64,000 bases of DNA, taken from the NCBI GenBank assembly GCA_900755095.1, contig CAAEFE010000098.1:19932-83931 (forward strand), written 5' to 3'. Positions 24,153 to 33,847 of the stretch are shown piece after piece. Under the pieces are notes generated by a model. It did not search any database. It was not told the DNA's origin and was given only the letters and a program-made list of their open reading frames with translations. The position numbers and the translations under genes were made by a program. Numbering within the stretch: the first letter of the stretch is position 1; each line of letters starts with the position of its first letter. This DNA comes from an uncultured Bacteroides sp. Lineage in GTDB: Bacteria; Bacteroidota; Bacteroidia; Bacteroidales; Bacteroidaceae.

Positions 24153-27101
24153 ATGAAAAATAAGATTTTATTAGTAGGGCTGTTTTGCTGTAGCCTTGTA
24201 TCAACAGAAGCACAAGTATTATTGGATAAGAACGCTGGTAAAAACAGTTTTCCCATCGTTTCACCGGCTGCCAATGTCGTTGTTTGTTTTGATGGCAAGG
24301 ATGAAACTGTCGTTCGTAAGAGTGTGACTTTATTTGCAGACGACGTTCGTCGTGTGACGGGACAGGACCTGAAAACACAAGCAAGTAATCCGGGTGATGT
24401 CTCGGCTCGTTATGCCATCATCGTGGGAACTGTCGGAAAAAGCGCATGGATCAATGCGCTGGTAGCCCAAAAGAAGATAGACACAACTCCCATCACCGGT
24501 GGATGGGAACGTTATATGATAGAAACGGTTGATAATCCTGCACCGGGTATTAAGAAAGCCATTGTCGTAGCTGGTAGTGACAGGCGTGGTACGGCTTACG
24601 GACTTCTCTCCATATCTAAAGCGATAGGTGTGTCTCCCTGGTACTGGTGGGCCGATGCTCCGATAAAACAACAGAAAAAACTGGCTGTCAACGTTCATAA
24701 ATTCATTTCAAAAGAACCTGCTGTCAAGTTCAGAGGTATCTTTATCAATGACGAAGACTGGGGACTTTATCGCTGGTCAAAGAACAATTATGAGAAAGAA
24801 CGTGGAAACTTCGGACCGAAAACATACGCGCAGATTTGTGAGTTACTGCTCCGTCTTCAGGCAAATTATCTGTGTCCGGCCATGCACGATGCGTCTATGG
24901 CATTTCATCGTATACCGGAGAATAGATTGGTAGCAGATAGTTTCGCCATCGTGATGGGGTCTTCTCACTGCGAACCGCTGTTGTTCAACACGGCAAGCGA
25001 GTGGAAACGTGACAAGATGGGCGAATGGGATTACATCAACAATAGAGCGGGAGTAGACAGTGTGCTGAGAGCACGTGCGAATGAATGTGCTCCTTTTGAG
25101 AATGTGTACACTCTGGCTCTGCGCGGATTGCATGACAGAGCGATGAATGCGAGCAATGATATGGCGGATAGAAAACAGATGCTCCAAGATGCATTGATGG
25201 CACAAAGAAAGATGCTGATTGATGCGACGGGTAAGCGTGGCGAAGATATCCCGCAAGCCTTTACTCCTTATAAAGAGGTGCTGGATGTATACGACGAGGG
25301 ACTGGAACTGCCGGATGATGTTACGATTATATGGCCGGACGACAACTATGGCTATATGAAGCGTCTGAGCAGTCCGAAAGAACAGAAGCGTTCGGGACGT
25401 TCGGGTGTTTATTATCATTCTTCCTATCTGGGCAAGCCTCACGATCATCTTTGGATGAACACCACTTCACCCACGCTGATGTACGAAGAACTTCGCAAGG
25501 CTTATGACATGACGGCAGACCGGATCTGGCTGCTCAATGCCGGTGATATCAAATCATGTGAGTTTGCTGTAGATTTCTTCCTGTCGATGGCTTATGATAT
25601 CGATTCTTTCAATTTTGACAGAGCGGCTACTTATCGCACAGAATGGTTGTGTGGTATGCTGGGTGACGAATACCGCAATGAGTATCAGGATGTGATCAAC
25701 TCATTCTACAAACTGGCTTTTGCCCGCAGACCGGAGTTTATGGGATGGGGCTATCAGTGGGCTACCGATAAGCATGGAAGAGAACGGAATACAGATACTG
25801 ATTTCTCCTTGACGAATTACAGGGAAGTGGATTCACGCCTGAGTGAATACCGCCGGATCGGAAGCATTACAGAGAAGATTCTGAATAAGCTGCCGGAAGA
25901 GAAAAAGGCCTGCTTCTACCAGTCATTGTATTATCCGGTGAAAGGATGTGAGTTGCTGAACAGAATGATACTGGACGGACAGAGAAACCGTTGGTACTCC
26001 ATTCAGCAAAGAGCGTCTACCGGCGAACTGGAGAAAAAAGTGAAGGCTTGTTATGATAGTCTGCAAGTCATTACCAAAGGATATAATTCGCTGCTCGGTG
26101 GCAAATGGGATCATGTAATGACAATGAAACAGGGATTTGCCGCTGCTTACTTTGAACTTCCGGCATTAAGAAAGACTTCACTGGCATCTGATGCTACACT
26201 GGGCGTAATGGCAGAGGGAGAAGATGTGCTGAAAGGTCTGAAGAGTTTCCACTCCTTGCCTTGCTTCAATACTTACCTGCGTCAGTCATATTATGTGGAT
26301 GTTTTCAATAAAGGGGCAAGCCCTTTGAAATGGAAGGCATCTGTTACGGAAAACTGGATTTTATTGAGCAAGAAGGCAGGCGAAACGGCTACGGAAGAAC
26401 GTATTGAAGTATCGGTAGACTGGGCAAAAGTACCGGTTGGAGAGAAAGTTTTCGGGGTATTGGAAATTACTTCTGACCGGGGCGAGAAAGAGAATGTTTA
26501 CATCTCTGTATTCAATCCTTCTTCTCCATCCCTTGCCGAAATGGATACTTTATTTGTGGAACATAACGGATATGTCTCTATCGATGCGGCAAGCTTCCAC
26601 CGGAAAGTGGAAAATAAGGCGATCAAGATGAGAACCATTCCTAATCTGGGGATAGAGAATACGGCTATTCAGTTGGGTGATCCGACGGCTGCCCCGCAAC
26701 GTACCGCAGGCCGTAGCACACCACGTTTGGAGTATGATTTCTATACTTTCGAGCAAGGTTCGGTTGATGTCTATACATATGTGTTGCCTACATTCGTGAC
26801 AAGCAAGGACAGAGGCTATGCCGGACACGAAGCAACGAATATCGAAACCAAATATGGTGTATGTATTGACGAAGGGCCGGTTTTGAATCCGTCTACATCT
26901 TCTTTTGAATATGCGCAAATCTGGTATGAGAGCGTATTGAAGAACTGTAGAATCAATAAAACAACTTTGCATATCGACAAGCCGGGTAAGCATACCGTGA
27001 AAATAATCTGTGGAGATGCCGGAACTGTATTGCAAAAGATTGTATTGGACTTTGGAGGAATGAAACGTTCCTACTTTGGACCACAACCGACAAGAAAATA
27101 G
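24153..27101 (+). CDS. GH115 family glycoside hydrolase (alpha-glucuronidase type)
   Basis: 982 residues from ATG 24153, which starts a signal peptide MKNKILLVGLFCCSLVSTEAQ; the longer frame from 24105 lacks one. Hallmarks of GH115 are the N-terminal hexosaminidase-like domain (about 20-190), VKFRGIFINDEDWGLYRW, LQANYLCPAMHDAS, VMGSSHCEPLL, IIWPDDNYGYMKRL and YYHSSYLGKPHDHLWMNTTSP, with a C-terminal beta-sandwich (about 780-982). Characterised members remove alpha-1,2-linked (4-O-methyl)glucuronic acid from xylan or gums. It is the first gene of a co-directional run with GH89, a sialidase-fold lipoprotein and GH105; the spacing to GH89 is 68 bases. Substrate assignment beyond the family is not possible here. 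Confidence 0.9.
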   Translation: MKNKILLVGLFCCSLVSTEAQVLLDKNAGKNSFPIVSPAANVVVCFDGKDETVVRKSVTLFADDVRRVTGQDLKTQASNPGDVSARYAIIVGTVGKSAWINALVAQKKIDTTPITGGWERYMIETVDNPAPGIKKAIVVAGSDRRGTAYGLLSISKAIGVSPWYWWADAPIKQQKKLAVNVHKFISKEPAVKFRGIFINDEDWGLYRWSKNNYEKERGNFGPKTYAQICELLLRLQANYLCPAMHDASMAFHRIPENRLVADSFAIVMGSSHCEPLLFNTASEWKRDKMGEWDYINNRAGVDSVLRARANECAPFENVYTLALRGLHDRAMNASNDMADRKQMLQDALMAQRKMLIDATGKRGEDIPQAFTPYKEVLDVYDEGLELPDDVTIIWPDDNYGYMKRLSSPKEQKRSGRSGVYYHSSYLGKPHDHLWMNTTSPTLMYEELRKAYDMTADRIWLLNAGDIKSCEFAVDFFLSMAYDIDSFNFDRAATYRTEWLCGMLGDEYRNEYQDVINSFYKLAFARRPEFMGWGYQWATDKHGRERNTDTDFSLTNYREVDSRLSEYRRIGSITEKILNKLPEEKKACFYQSLYYPVKGCELLNRMILDGQRNRWYSIQQRASTGELEKKVKACYDSLQVITKGYNSLLGGKWDHVMTMKQGFAAAYFELPALRKTSLASDATLGVMAEGEDVLKGLKSFHSLPCFNTYLRQSYYVDVFNKGASPLKWKASVTENWILLSKKAGETATEERIEVSVDWAKVPVGEKVFGVLEITSDRGEKENVYISVFNPSSPSLAEMDTLFVEHNGYVSIDAASFHRKVENKAIKMRTIPNLGIENTAIQLGDPTAAPQRTAGRSTPRLEYDFYTFEQGSVDVYTYVLPTFVTSKDRGYAGHEATNIETKYGVCIDEGPVLNPSTSSFEYAQIWYESVLKNCRINKTTLHIDKPGKHTVKIICGDAGTVLQKIVLDFGGMKRSYFGPQPTRK

Positions 27102-27169
27102 AGTTGTTTGATGAATATGTAGTTAAAGATTGCCATGGTTGTATATGACCATGGGTGATAGGGTTAACC

Positions 27170-29302
27170 ATGAAAAAACACTTTTTACTTTTAGTCTTCC
27201 TGCTCTTTGCTGCGATTGTTGAGGCTGCTAATCCGGTAAAGCAAATGTTGGAACGTCTTCAGGAAGGACTTTCCGACCGGTTTAAGATTGAGATCCGTTC
27301 TTCTTCTGATGAAGGCGACTACTTTGAACTGTATGGTGGCGGGCGCAAAGTCACAGTACGTGCCAACAATTATGTAAGTGCTGCCTTTGGCATTAACTGG
27401 TATCTGAAGTATTACTGTCATGCCCATGTCTCTTTCTGTGGAGACCAGTTACCTCAATTGCCTGTTGATCTGCCACAGGTGAAAGAACGTCATGCGACTA
27501 AACTATCCGATAATTTTTACATGAATTATTGCACATTTAGTTATACTACAGCCTTTTGGAACTGGAAACGTTGGGAACGTGAAATAGATCTGATGGCTTT
27601 GAGCGGTATCAATATGCCGATGGCTATGGTTGGGGTGGAGGCTGTATGGCGGAATACGTTGTTGAAATTCGGGTATACGCTTCCGGAAGTGAAGGAGTTC
27701 TTGTGTGGACCGGCTTATTTCGGTTGGTTGCTGATGGGTAATCTTGAGAATATCGGTGGCCCGTTGCCCGATGAATGGTTTAAGGAGCAGATAGTCTTAC
27801 AGAAGAAAATACTTGCCCGTATGCGTGAATATGGGATGAAGCCTGTTTTTCAGGGATTTTTTGGGATGGTTCCTTCCTCGTTGAAAGAAAAATATCCGGA
27901 AGCCCGCTTGGTGGAACAGGGACTGTGGAACTCGCTTCAACGTCCTCCTGTGCTCGATCCTGCCGATCCGTTGTTTGAAAGAATGGCAAAGGTGTGGTAT
28001 GCTGAATATGAGAAGCTTTATGGGAAAGCGGACTTGTTTGGCGGTGATCTCTTTCACGAAGGTGGAAAGACCGGAGGCATTGACGTAACAGATGCCGCCC
28101 GTCGGGTACAGACAGCCATGAAACGATATAATCCGGATGCGACGTGGGTGATTCAGGCATGGTTGGGAAATCCGAAAAAGGAATTGCTGGCAGGACTCGA
28201 CAGAAAGAATACGCTGATCGTTGATCTTGCTGCCGAGTTTTGGGATAACTGGCGGAAGCGCAAGGGCTTTGATGGCTTCCCGTGGTTATGGTCGCATATT
28301 TCCAATTATGGAGGTAACATTGGTCTGCACGGGCGTCTGGACGCTATAGCTACCGGTCCGGTAGATGGTCAGAAGGATTCGGCGGCATCACCGAGCATGA
28401 AAGGAACTAGCTCTACCCCGGAAGGCATCGAGGTGAATCCGGTAGTATTTGATTTGTTGAATGAAATGCGCTGGCGTTCGGAGCATTTGGATCTGGATGT
28501 CTGGTTGAAAGAGTATTCAGTGCGTCGTTATGGTGTGGAAGATGAAAATCTGAAAGAGGCGTGGACTATTTTCCACCGTACAGCTTATGGTACTTATACC
28601 GGTCATCGCCGTCCGTCAGAGTCGGTCTTTTGTGCCCCTCCCAGCTTGAAAAGAGATAAAATCACGGCTTCTGCCTGGAGTCAATGTCGGATTTTCTATG
28701 ATCCGGAGCTCTTTGCCCAGGGAGTAGGATTATTCTTGCAAAGTGCAGACCGTCTGAAGCAGACGTCAACTTATCAGTATGATGCAGTCGATTTTGTCCG
28801 TCAGTATCTTGCGGATTTAGGACGGGAAGCATATTACAATCTGGTGGATGCTTATCGGGCGAAAGATACGAAACAGTTTGATTACTGGTCGGAGAGGTTT
28901 CTGCAGCTGATTAAGGATCAAAATGAGTTACTGTCCACTCACGAATGCTTCTTCGTGGGACGCTGGCTGGATATGGCCCGTTCGAAGTCAAAGCAGCCTG
29001 AATTGCAGGATTTGTACGAGCACAATGCCCGTATGCTGATCGGGACATGGACGGAGACACTTAGTCCGGTGCGCGACTATGCCCACAAGGAATGGGGCGG
29101 GCTGCTGAAAGACTATTATCTGCCTCGCTGGACTAATTACATCGCTTATCTTAAAGGTACATTGGAGGGACGTTCACTTACTGTTCCGGACTCGTTTCAA
29201 GTGGAGAAGGCGTGGGTAAATGCACATAATAAGTATGTGCTTGAGACTGGTGTTGATCCAGTGGAGACAGCCAAGAGAATGTATCGTAAATATCATATTT
29301 AA
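27170..29302 (+). CDS. GH89 alpha-N-acetylglucosaminidase
   Basis: 710 residues from ATG 27170, giving a signal peptide MKKHFLLLVFLLFAAIVEAA; the GTG at 27155 only adds five residues. The NAGLU N-terminal domain (about 20-110) is followed by NYCTFSYTTAFWNWKRWEREIDLMALSGINMPMA, the strongest family signature. Catalytic glutamates by comparison with human NAGLU are in DLFHEGGK and in TPEGIEVNP. The NAGLU C-terminal helical domain completes the protein. The enzyme removes terminal alpha-linked GlcNAc. In this gene run it would work on the same glycan as GH115 and GH105, in the periplasm or at the surface. Confidence 0.93.
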   Translation: MKKHFLLLVFLLFAAIVEAANPVKQMLERLQEGLSDRFKIEIRSSSDEGDYFELYGGGRKVTVRANNYVSAAFGINWYLKYYCHAHVSFCGDQLPQLPVDLPQVKERHATKLSDNFYMNYCTFSYTTAFWNWKRWEREIDLMALSGINMPMAMVGVEAVWRNTLLKFGYTLPEVKEFLCGPAYFGWLLMGNLENIGGPLPDEWFKEQIVLQKKILARMREYGMKPVFQGFFGMVPSSLKEKYPEARLVEQGLWNSLQRPPVLDPADPLFERMAKVWYAEYEKLYGKADLFGGDLFHEGGKTGGIDVTDAARRVQTAMKRYNPDATWVIQAWLGNPKKELLAGLDRKNTLIVDLAAEFWDNWRKRKGFDGFPWLWSHISNYGGNIGLHGRLDAIATGPVDGQKDSAASPSMKGTSSTPEGIEVNPVVFDLLNEMRWRSEHLDLDVWLKEYSVRRYGVEDENLKEAWTIFHRTAYGTYTGHRRPSESVFCAPPSLKRDKITASAWSQCRIFYDPELFAQGVGLFLQSADRLKQTSTYQYDAVDFVRQYLADLGREAYYNLVDAYRAKDTKQFDYWSERFLQLIKDQNELLSTHECFFVGRWLDMARSKSKQPELQDLYEHNARMLIGTWTETLSPVRDYAHKEWGGLLKDYYLPRWTNYIAYLKGTLEGRSLTVPDSFQVEKAWVNAHNKYVLETGVDPVETAKRMYRKYHI

Positions 29303-29323
29303 TCATTACTCAAAAATAGTACT

Positions 29324-31132
29324 ATGAAAGGATTATTGAAAACAGCTGTATTGTTGGTTATTTTCTGCGCTACAGCCATGGCCTGTGGAGGTGGTGGAGA
29401 GGATGCATTGGATCATAAGGGAGGTGATGGTGGCGGAACTGGTAATAAGGGCGATCAAGAAGAACCGGAACAACCATTTGTTGCTCATATTACTCCTGTC
29501 GACAAACTCAATCAAGGTGTCCCGGTGATTAATTCGCACGCTGATGTAACTTCGCGTTCGTCCTTGAAGATGAACTTTCGGGCGTATTCACAATTAGGAG
29601 AGAGTGTACTAAAATCTGCCAAACCTAATTATGTACGGGTTAAGAAATTGGCTAATGATGGTTATATCATGTTCTATCACAACAATCAGATTGGTGCCAG
29701 TTGTTCTTATGCGACCAGTATGGACTTTAAAACATGGAGTTATAAAGGCAAGCTGTTTACCAATTACAGTATTATCGACAGTAAAGGTGAAAAGAATGAC
29801 CGGCGTTATTCAAATTGTGATGGGCTGGTACTTTCCAACGGAGATATTCTGGCCGTAGCCTCCTATAGGGCTAATAATGGGTATAGAGACTTGCCTAAAG
29901 ATGCAGGTATTGAAATGAGGCGTAGTACCGATAATGGCGTTACGTGGAGTGAACCGGTCTCAGTGTATCAGGGTGTCAACTGGGAGCCGTATTTGCTGGA
30001 ATTGTCTTCGGGAGAAATCCATTGCTATTTCACGGACAGTAGCCGTACGGGTATTGAAGGCAAAGACACCGGAACTGCAATGGTCATATCCAGAGATGGC
30101 GGTCAAACGTGGACACCTTCATTTGGTAGTATCCCTTACTATGTGATACGGATGAAGTGGGAGCAAGACGGAAAAACATACTTCAATCACCAGATGCCGT
30201 CTGTTATTCAACTTAAAGGTAGCGATGAACTGGCGGCCGCTGTAGAAACTAATAACCGTGGAACATATTATATATCACTGGCTTATTCCGGCGAAGATGG
30301 TGAATGGGATCATCTTGATGCGGATCAGGAAGGACCGGCTGATAGCGACAATCTGTCTTTTTTAGGCAGCGCTCCATATTTATCTCAGTTTCCATCGGGT
30401 GAGACTGTGCTTTCGTATAACCAATCTTCTACTTTCTATATGAAAATGGGGGATGCCAAAGCGCGTAATTTTGGAAGTGCTTATTCACCATTTTCAGGTA
30501 AGGGGTATTGGGGAACGTTGAATTTGGTAAATCCGCATCAATTGGTGGGAGCGCTGCCTGATACTTCTAATGGAACAATCATGTTATCACAATTTATTCT
30601 TAATCATCGTATCAATGCAGTACGCCGTAACGTAAAGGTGGATGGCAACAATAAGGAATGGGTGAATACGGATCATGCGCTTTTTGTCGGAGAAAAATCG
30701 CAAGTGCAGGGAACTCTCCGCTGTTCGTGTGATGACAAGAATGTATATTTCCTGGTGGAAGTACTTGACCGGAGCTTGCTGAGAGGTGATTATGCTACTG
30801 TTTATCTCTCTCCGGATGATAGTAAAAGTTTGACGAACGGTGCTAAACGGATACAAGTATCAATGGATGGATTGAAAAGTACCGAAACTTATGCCGGCAA
30901 GTGGAACAATGCGGAGATGGGGGTAGAAGTGAAAACTTATGTGTGCAATGACACCAATGAAGATCGTATTGACAACTATGGTTATATTGCCGAAATCTCT
31001 GTCCCCCGTTCCAGCCTGACTATTTCTTCGGGACAGGTATTGGTCAATTTCTCTATTACCGACAATAAAGAAGAGGAAGCAGTCAGTGATGTGTCTTCTA
31101 TAAGCCGCTGGATACCGGTGGCGGGATTGTAA
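29324..31132 (+). CDS. Lipoprotein with sialidase-type propeller and CBM9-like C-terminus
   Basis: 602 residues. The lipobox TAMAC gives a lipidated Cys21, followed by an acidic Gly-rich tether (GGGGEDALDHKGGDGGG) typical of surface lipoproteins. Residues about 75-420 form a six-bladed sialidase-superfamily propeller with Asp-box motifs S-x-D-x-G-x-x-W (STDNGVTW, SRDGGQTW). The last ~180 residues (KVDGNNKEWVNTDHALFV; CSCDDKNVYFLVEVLDRS; RIQVSMDG) resemble the CBM9-like domain found at enzyme C-termini. The sialidase arginine triad is not obvious, so it may be a GH33 relative, a GH93-like arabinanase or another propeller hydrolase. It lies 21 bases after GH89 and 43 before GH105. Confidence 0.7.
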   Translation: MKGLLKTAVLLVIFCATAMACGGGGEDALDHKGGDGGGTGNKGDQEEPEQPFVAHITPVDKLNQGVPVINSHADVTSRSSLKMNFRAYSQLGESVLKSAKPNYVRVKKLANDGYIMFYHNNQIGASCSYATSMDFKTWSYKGKLFTNYSIIDSKGEKNDRRYSNCDGLVLSNGDILAVASYRANNGYRDLPKDAGIEMRRSTDNGVTWSEPVSVYQGVNWEPYLLELSSGEIHCYFTDSSRTGIEGKDTGTAMVISRDGGQTWTPSFGSIPYYVIRMKWEQDGKTYFNHQMPSVIQLKGSDELAAAVETNNRGTYYISLAYSGEDGEWDHLDADQEGPADSDNLSFLGSAPYLSQFPSGETVLSYNQSSTFYMKMGDAKARNFGSAYSPFSGKGYWGTLNLVNPHQLVGALPDTSNGTIMLSQFILNHRINAVRRNVKVDGNNKEWVNTDHALFVGEKSQVQGTLRCSCDDKNVYFLVEVLDRSLLRGDYATVYLSPDDSKSLTNGAKRIQVSMDGLKSTETYAGKWNNAEMGVEVKTYVCNDTNEDRIDNYGYIAEISVPRSSLTISSGQVLVNFSITDNKEEEAVSDVSSISRWIPVAGL

Positions 31133-31175
31133 TCTGATAATAACGTGAATAATTAATTATATAGAAACAATTGTA

Positions 31176-32297
31176 ATGATGAAAAAGAACTATTATTTAA
31201 TTTGTGTATTGTTACTGGCTGCTTTCTGTACAACCAGTATTGCTACTGCTCAAAATTATTTTGGAGATTTTCCTGTAAAAGCAGATCCTAAGACTGTTGG
31301 TAATAAATTGAGCAGACGCTTGATGGAAACTAAACATCAGCTATATTTTGATAGAGGAATACATTATGCTGAAGTATGTACATGGTACGGAGCTCTCCGT
31401 TTTGCAGAATTGACGAATAACAAAGAGCTGATCAAGCTATTGAGAAATCGTTTCGAACTATTGTTCCACCTGGAAAAAGAACTCCTTCCTCCACCCATAC
31501 ACGTAGACCAGAATATGTTTGGTTGTCTGCCTCTCAGATTTTATAATATAACGAAGGATAAACGTTATCTGGACCTCGGATTGCCTTACGCCGACACTCA
31601 ATGGGAGCTTCCTGCCAATGCGAATGAAGAAGAACGCAAATGGGATAAAAAGGGATATTCCTGGCAAACTCGTCTTTGGATTGACGATATGTATATGATT
31701 ACTATCGTGCAGTCTGAGGCTTATAAGGCTACCGGTGATCCTAAATACATCAATAGGGCTGCCAAAGAAATGGTTCTGTATCTGGACGAATTGCAACACC
31801 CTAACGGCCTTTTCTACCATGCACCGGATGTGCCTTACTATTGGGGACGCGGAGATGGCTGGATGGCTGTGGGTATGACAGAGCTACTGTTCAACCTGCC
31901 GAAAAATGATCCGAATAGAGACCGGATAATGAAAGGCTATCTTTTGATGATGAACAATCTGAAGAAATATGTGAACAAGGACGGATTGTGGAATCAGCTG
32001 ATAGACCAGCCCGACTTTTGGACTGAAACATCCGGATCTGCAATGTTTACCTATGCTATGATCTTGGGTGTTCAGAACGGATGGTTGGATAAAGAAGAAT
32101 TTGCTCCCGTTGCACGCAGAGCCTGGTTGGGCCTGTGCAATTATATAGACGATAAAAATGACCTTACCGAAGTTTGTATCGGAACGGGAAAGAAAAACAG
32201 TAAGCAATATTATATGGACCGTCCTCGCATTGCCGGAGATTATCATGGACAGGCACCTATCTTGTGGTGTGCTTATGCTTTGCTGAACAATAAGTAA
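31176..32297 (+). CDS. GH105 unsaturated glucuronyl/galacturonyl hydrolase
   Basis: 373 residues with a Sec signal (LICVLLLAAFCTTSIATAQ). The (alpha/alpha)6 fold of GH105 is shown by WQTRLWIDDMYM (the Asp pair includes the catalytic Asp), HPNGLFYHAPDVPYYWGRGDGWMAVGM, LWNQLIDQPDFWTETSGSAMF and DYHGQAPILWCAYALL. These enzymes hydrate the 4,5-double bond of unsaturated uronic acids released by polysaccharide lyases. A close paralogue is encoded at 53015-54133. No lyase is present in this window. It is the last gene of the GH115/GH89 run and is followed by a terminator. Confidence 0.92.
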   Translation: MMKKNYYLICVLLLAAFCTTSIATAQNYFGDFPVKADPKTVGNKLSRRLMETKHQLYFDRGIHYAEVCTWYGALRFAELTNNKELIKLLRNRFELLFHLEKELLPPPIHVDQNMFGCLPLRFYNITKDKRYLDLGLPYADTQWELPANANEEERKWDKKGYSWQTRLWIDDMYMITIVQSEAYKATGDPKYINRAAKEMVLYLDELQHPNGLFYHAPDVPYYWGRGDGWMAVGMTELLFNLPKNDPNRDRIMKGYLLMMNNLKKYVNKDGLWNQLIDQPDFWTETSGSAMFTYAMILGVQNGWLDKEEFAPVARRAWLGLCNYIDDKNDLTEVCIGTGKKNSKQYYMDRPRIAGDYHGQAPILWCAYALLNNK

Positions 32298-32336
32298 AAA
32301 ACAGATATATTCTGTTGTATAAGTTGTATAAAAGGA

Positions 32337-32370
32337 GAGGATGTCCCCACTGATTGGAGACATCCTCTTT
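32337..32370. terminator. Terminator between convergent GH105 and HU-like genes
   Basis: GAGGATGTC (32337-32345) pairs perfectly with GACATCCTC (32359-32367), followed by TTT on the plus strand. It sits between convergent genes and could serve both. Confidence 0.75.
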
Positions 32371-32399
32371 CTCTAAATATAACAATATAAAATGATTCC

Positions 32400-32885
32400 T
32401 TATACTGTCGGGTCCGGTGCTTCATCACCGCCGTCATTACCGCCTTCGTTTCCTCCGCCTTCTTCACCACCACCTGAAGGAGCAGAACTGCTGTTTCTGG
32501 TTACATCCAGTTTCTGAATGCTGACAGACTTTATCATATTTTTCAGCAACTCCCCCGGAGTAAAGATGATTTTACGGTTTTTCAATGTTTCCGTAGTGAC
32601 TTCCTCTGCGTTTTCTTGGCTTTTGCATCCGAAGGAAGGACGGAAAGTTCCAAATTCCCCCAAGTTGACGGATGCTCCGATTTCCATATACGTTATCAGA
32701 GAATCAATGAGTCCGTCAAGGACGGCTTTTACTGTACCGCGTGGAACGAATCCTACTTTGGTTACCTGATCGCACAGCATCTTAAAATCAACGTTGACTA
32801 CATTGAACGGACGCGCTACATATTTTTCTGCTTTGGTATCGTCGAAACCAAAGGTTGTTTTTTTGACTACATATTTCAGTGCCAT
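32400..32885 (-). CDS. HU-like DNA-binding protein with acidic tail
   Basis: 161 residues. The HU-like fold spans about 1-125: MALKYVVKKTTFGF, then the helix pair NVDFKMLCDQVTKVGFVPRGTVKAVLDGL, VNLGEFGTFRPSF, and the arm KNRKIIFTPGELLK. The tail is Gly/Glu-rich and ends DEAPDPTV, the same end as the HU-like protein at 2847-3365 although the bodies are divergent. It likely binds DNA. It has its own promoter (32946-32976) and is separate from the next HU-type gene. Confidence 0.85.
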   Translation of the reverse strand: MALKYVVKKTTFGFDDTKAEKYVARPFNVVNVDFKMLCDQVTKVGFVPRGTVKAVLDGLIDSLITYMEIGASVNLGEFGTFRPSFGCKSQENAEEVTTETLKNRKIIFTPGELLKNMIKSVSIQKLDVTRNSSSAPSGGGEEGGGNEGGNDGGDEAPDPTV

Positions 32886-32945
32886 AATTTAATTTTAGTT
32901 TTTTAAATAGTTTATAAATCGAGTTTCTGTTTTGTGATCACGATG

Positions 32946-32976
32946 CAAAGATATGGCATCTGAAATTACTGTGCAA
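32946..32976 (-). promoter_or_regulatory. Promoter of the minus-strand HU-like gene
   Basis: On the minus strand TATCTTTG (complement of 32946-32953) is preceded by CTTG about 19-20 bases upstream. Spacing fits a Bacteroides promoter and leaves a leader of about 55 bases. Confidence 0.55.
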
Positions 32977-33088
32977 GTTATTTTTCGAAAGTGCGTTAAA
33001 CAAATAATTAATAATTCGTATATTGTTGATAATGAACGTTTTTTTCGCTATAAGCTTGCCTTGTAGTGTGATAGTACTATTAGAAAAA

Positions 33089-33736
33089 CTACTTCTTTAG
33101 ATATACGACAGTTTTTCCTCCTCCATACTTCCGGATTATCTCTTCTTTCAAAAACTTATTGAGTAGTTCAATTGCTTTGTTGCGGCTGATTTCTGCCAAT
33201 CTCATGAAATCGGTACGGGTGATACAGCCATGTTTGTCCAGATGTTGTATCAGGAGGGTACGGCATCTTTCTTCGTTGGAATCGTTATTAGTACGATAGG
33301 GTGACTCTATGCGTTCCAGTTGCAATGGTTCCAGACTCTCACGAAACTTTTTGTTAATGCGCAGGTTCACCTTATTTAAATGGATAGACGGAGAACGAAT
33401 TTCTTTCTTCTCCATCACCGGACGATCACATGTCAGTGATAGGGAGAAATGTCCGATTTCCCCGACTTCTACGGTCCAGCCTTGCGCGAGCCAGTGTTGT
33501 AGCTCATCACTGACGGCTTGCAGGCAACCTTCTATCGTGGCTGGACTGAAGCCGTTGGATTTGGATACTAGTTCAACGAACTTATCGGCATTAATGGTGC
33601 CTGACGGAATAACACGTGCATAAAGTGCCTGTTGCTCCTCCTTTTTCTGTGGATTACCACTCGTGTATAAATCGTAATAAACGCTCATAGTTACTTTATA
33701 TTTTTCTTGTTCTACAGATAATTTCTTTCTCTTCAT
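33089..33736 (-). CDS. HU-like domain fused to a winged-helix domain
   Basis: 215 residues. Residues about 12-130 resemble the long HU/IHF-like class (YYDLYTSGNPQ; INADKFVELVSKSNGFSPATIEGCLQAVSDEL; VEVGEIGHFSLSL). The last ~65 residues (RCRTLLIQHLDKHGCITRTDFMRLAEISRNKAIELLNKFLKEEII) form a winged-helix module ending in a basic KKTVVYLKK-like tail. A DNA-bending domain joined to a sequence-specific reader suggests a regulator. Its start codon lies in one arm of an 18-base inverted repeat, with four 22-bp repeats filling the leader, so autoregulation at DNA or RNA level is likely. Confidence 0.8.
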   Translation of the reverse strand: MKRKKLSVEQEKYKVTMSVYYDLYTSGNPQKKEEQQALYARVIPSGTINADKFVELVSKSNGFSPATIEGCLQAVSDELQHWLAQGWTVEVGEIGHFSLSLTCDRPVMEKKEIRSPSIHLNKVNLRINKKFRESLEPLQLERIESPYRTNNDSNEERCRTLLIQHLDKHGCITRTDFMRLAEISRNKAIELLNKFLKEEIIRKYGGGKTVVYLKK

Positions 33737-33843
33737 AAATTAATTCGTCCGCCTATAGCCGGACGCAAGTTTGCCTATAGGCGACGTTGCGTTTGCCTAT
33801 AGCCGGACGAAAGAATGCCTATAGCCGGACGAATTAATTTATG
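33734..33843 (-). repeat. Four 22-bp repeats inside an 18-bp inverted repeat, leader of the HU/winged-helix gene
   Basis: The unit GCCTATAGCCGGACG begins at 33751, 33795 and 33817, with a variant GCCTATAGGCGACG at 33773; spacing is exactly 22 bases. Outside them 33734-33751 and 33826-33843 are perfectly complementary (the second reads CGGACGAATTAATTTATG). The left arm contains the complement of the start codon of the minus-strand gene. The predicted transcript starts near the other arm, so the whole block would be 5' UTR. Protein-binding array or start-codon-masking RNA hairpin are the two main readings. Confidence 0.85.
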
Positions 33844-33847
33844 CACT

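Noticed and set aside
33734..33843. CRISPR-like array of short repeats
   Set aside because: Only four units, with about 7-base variable parts and no cas genes; the spacing and enclosing inverted repeat fit a regulatory array instead.
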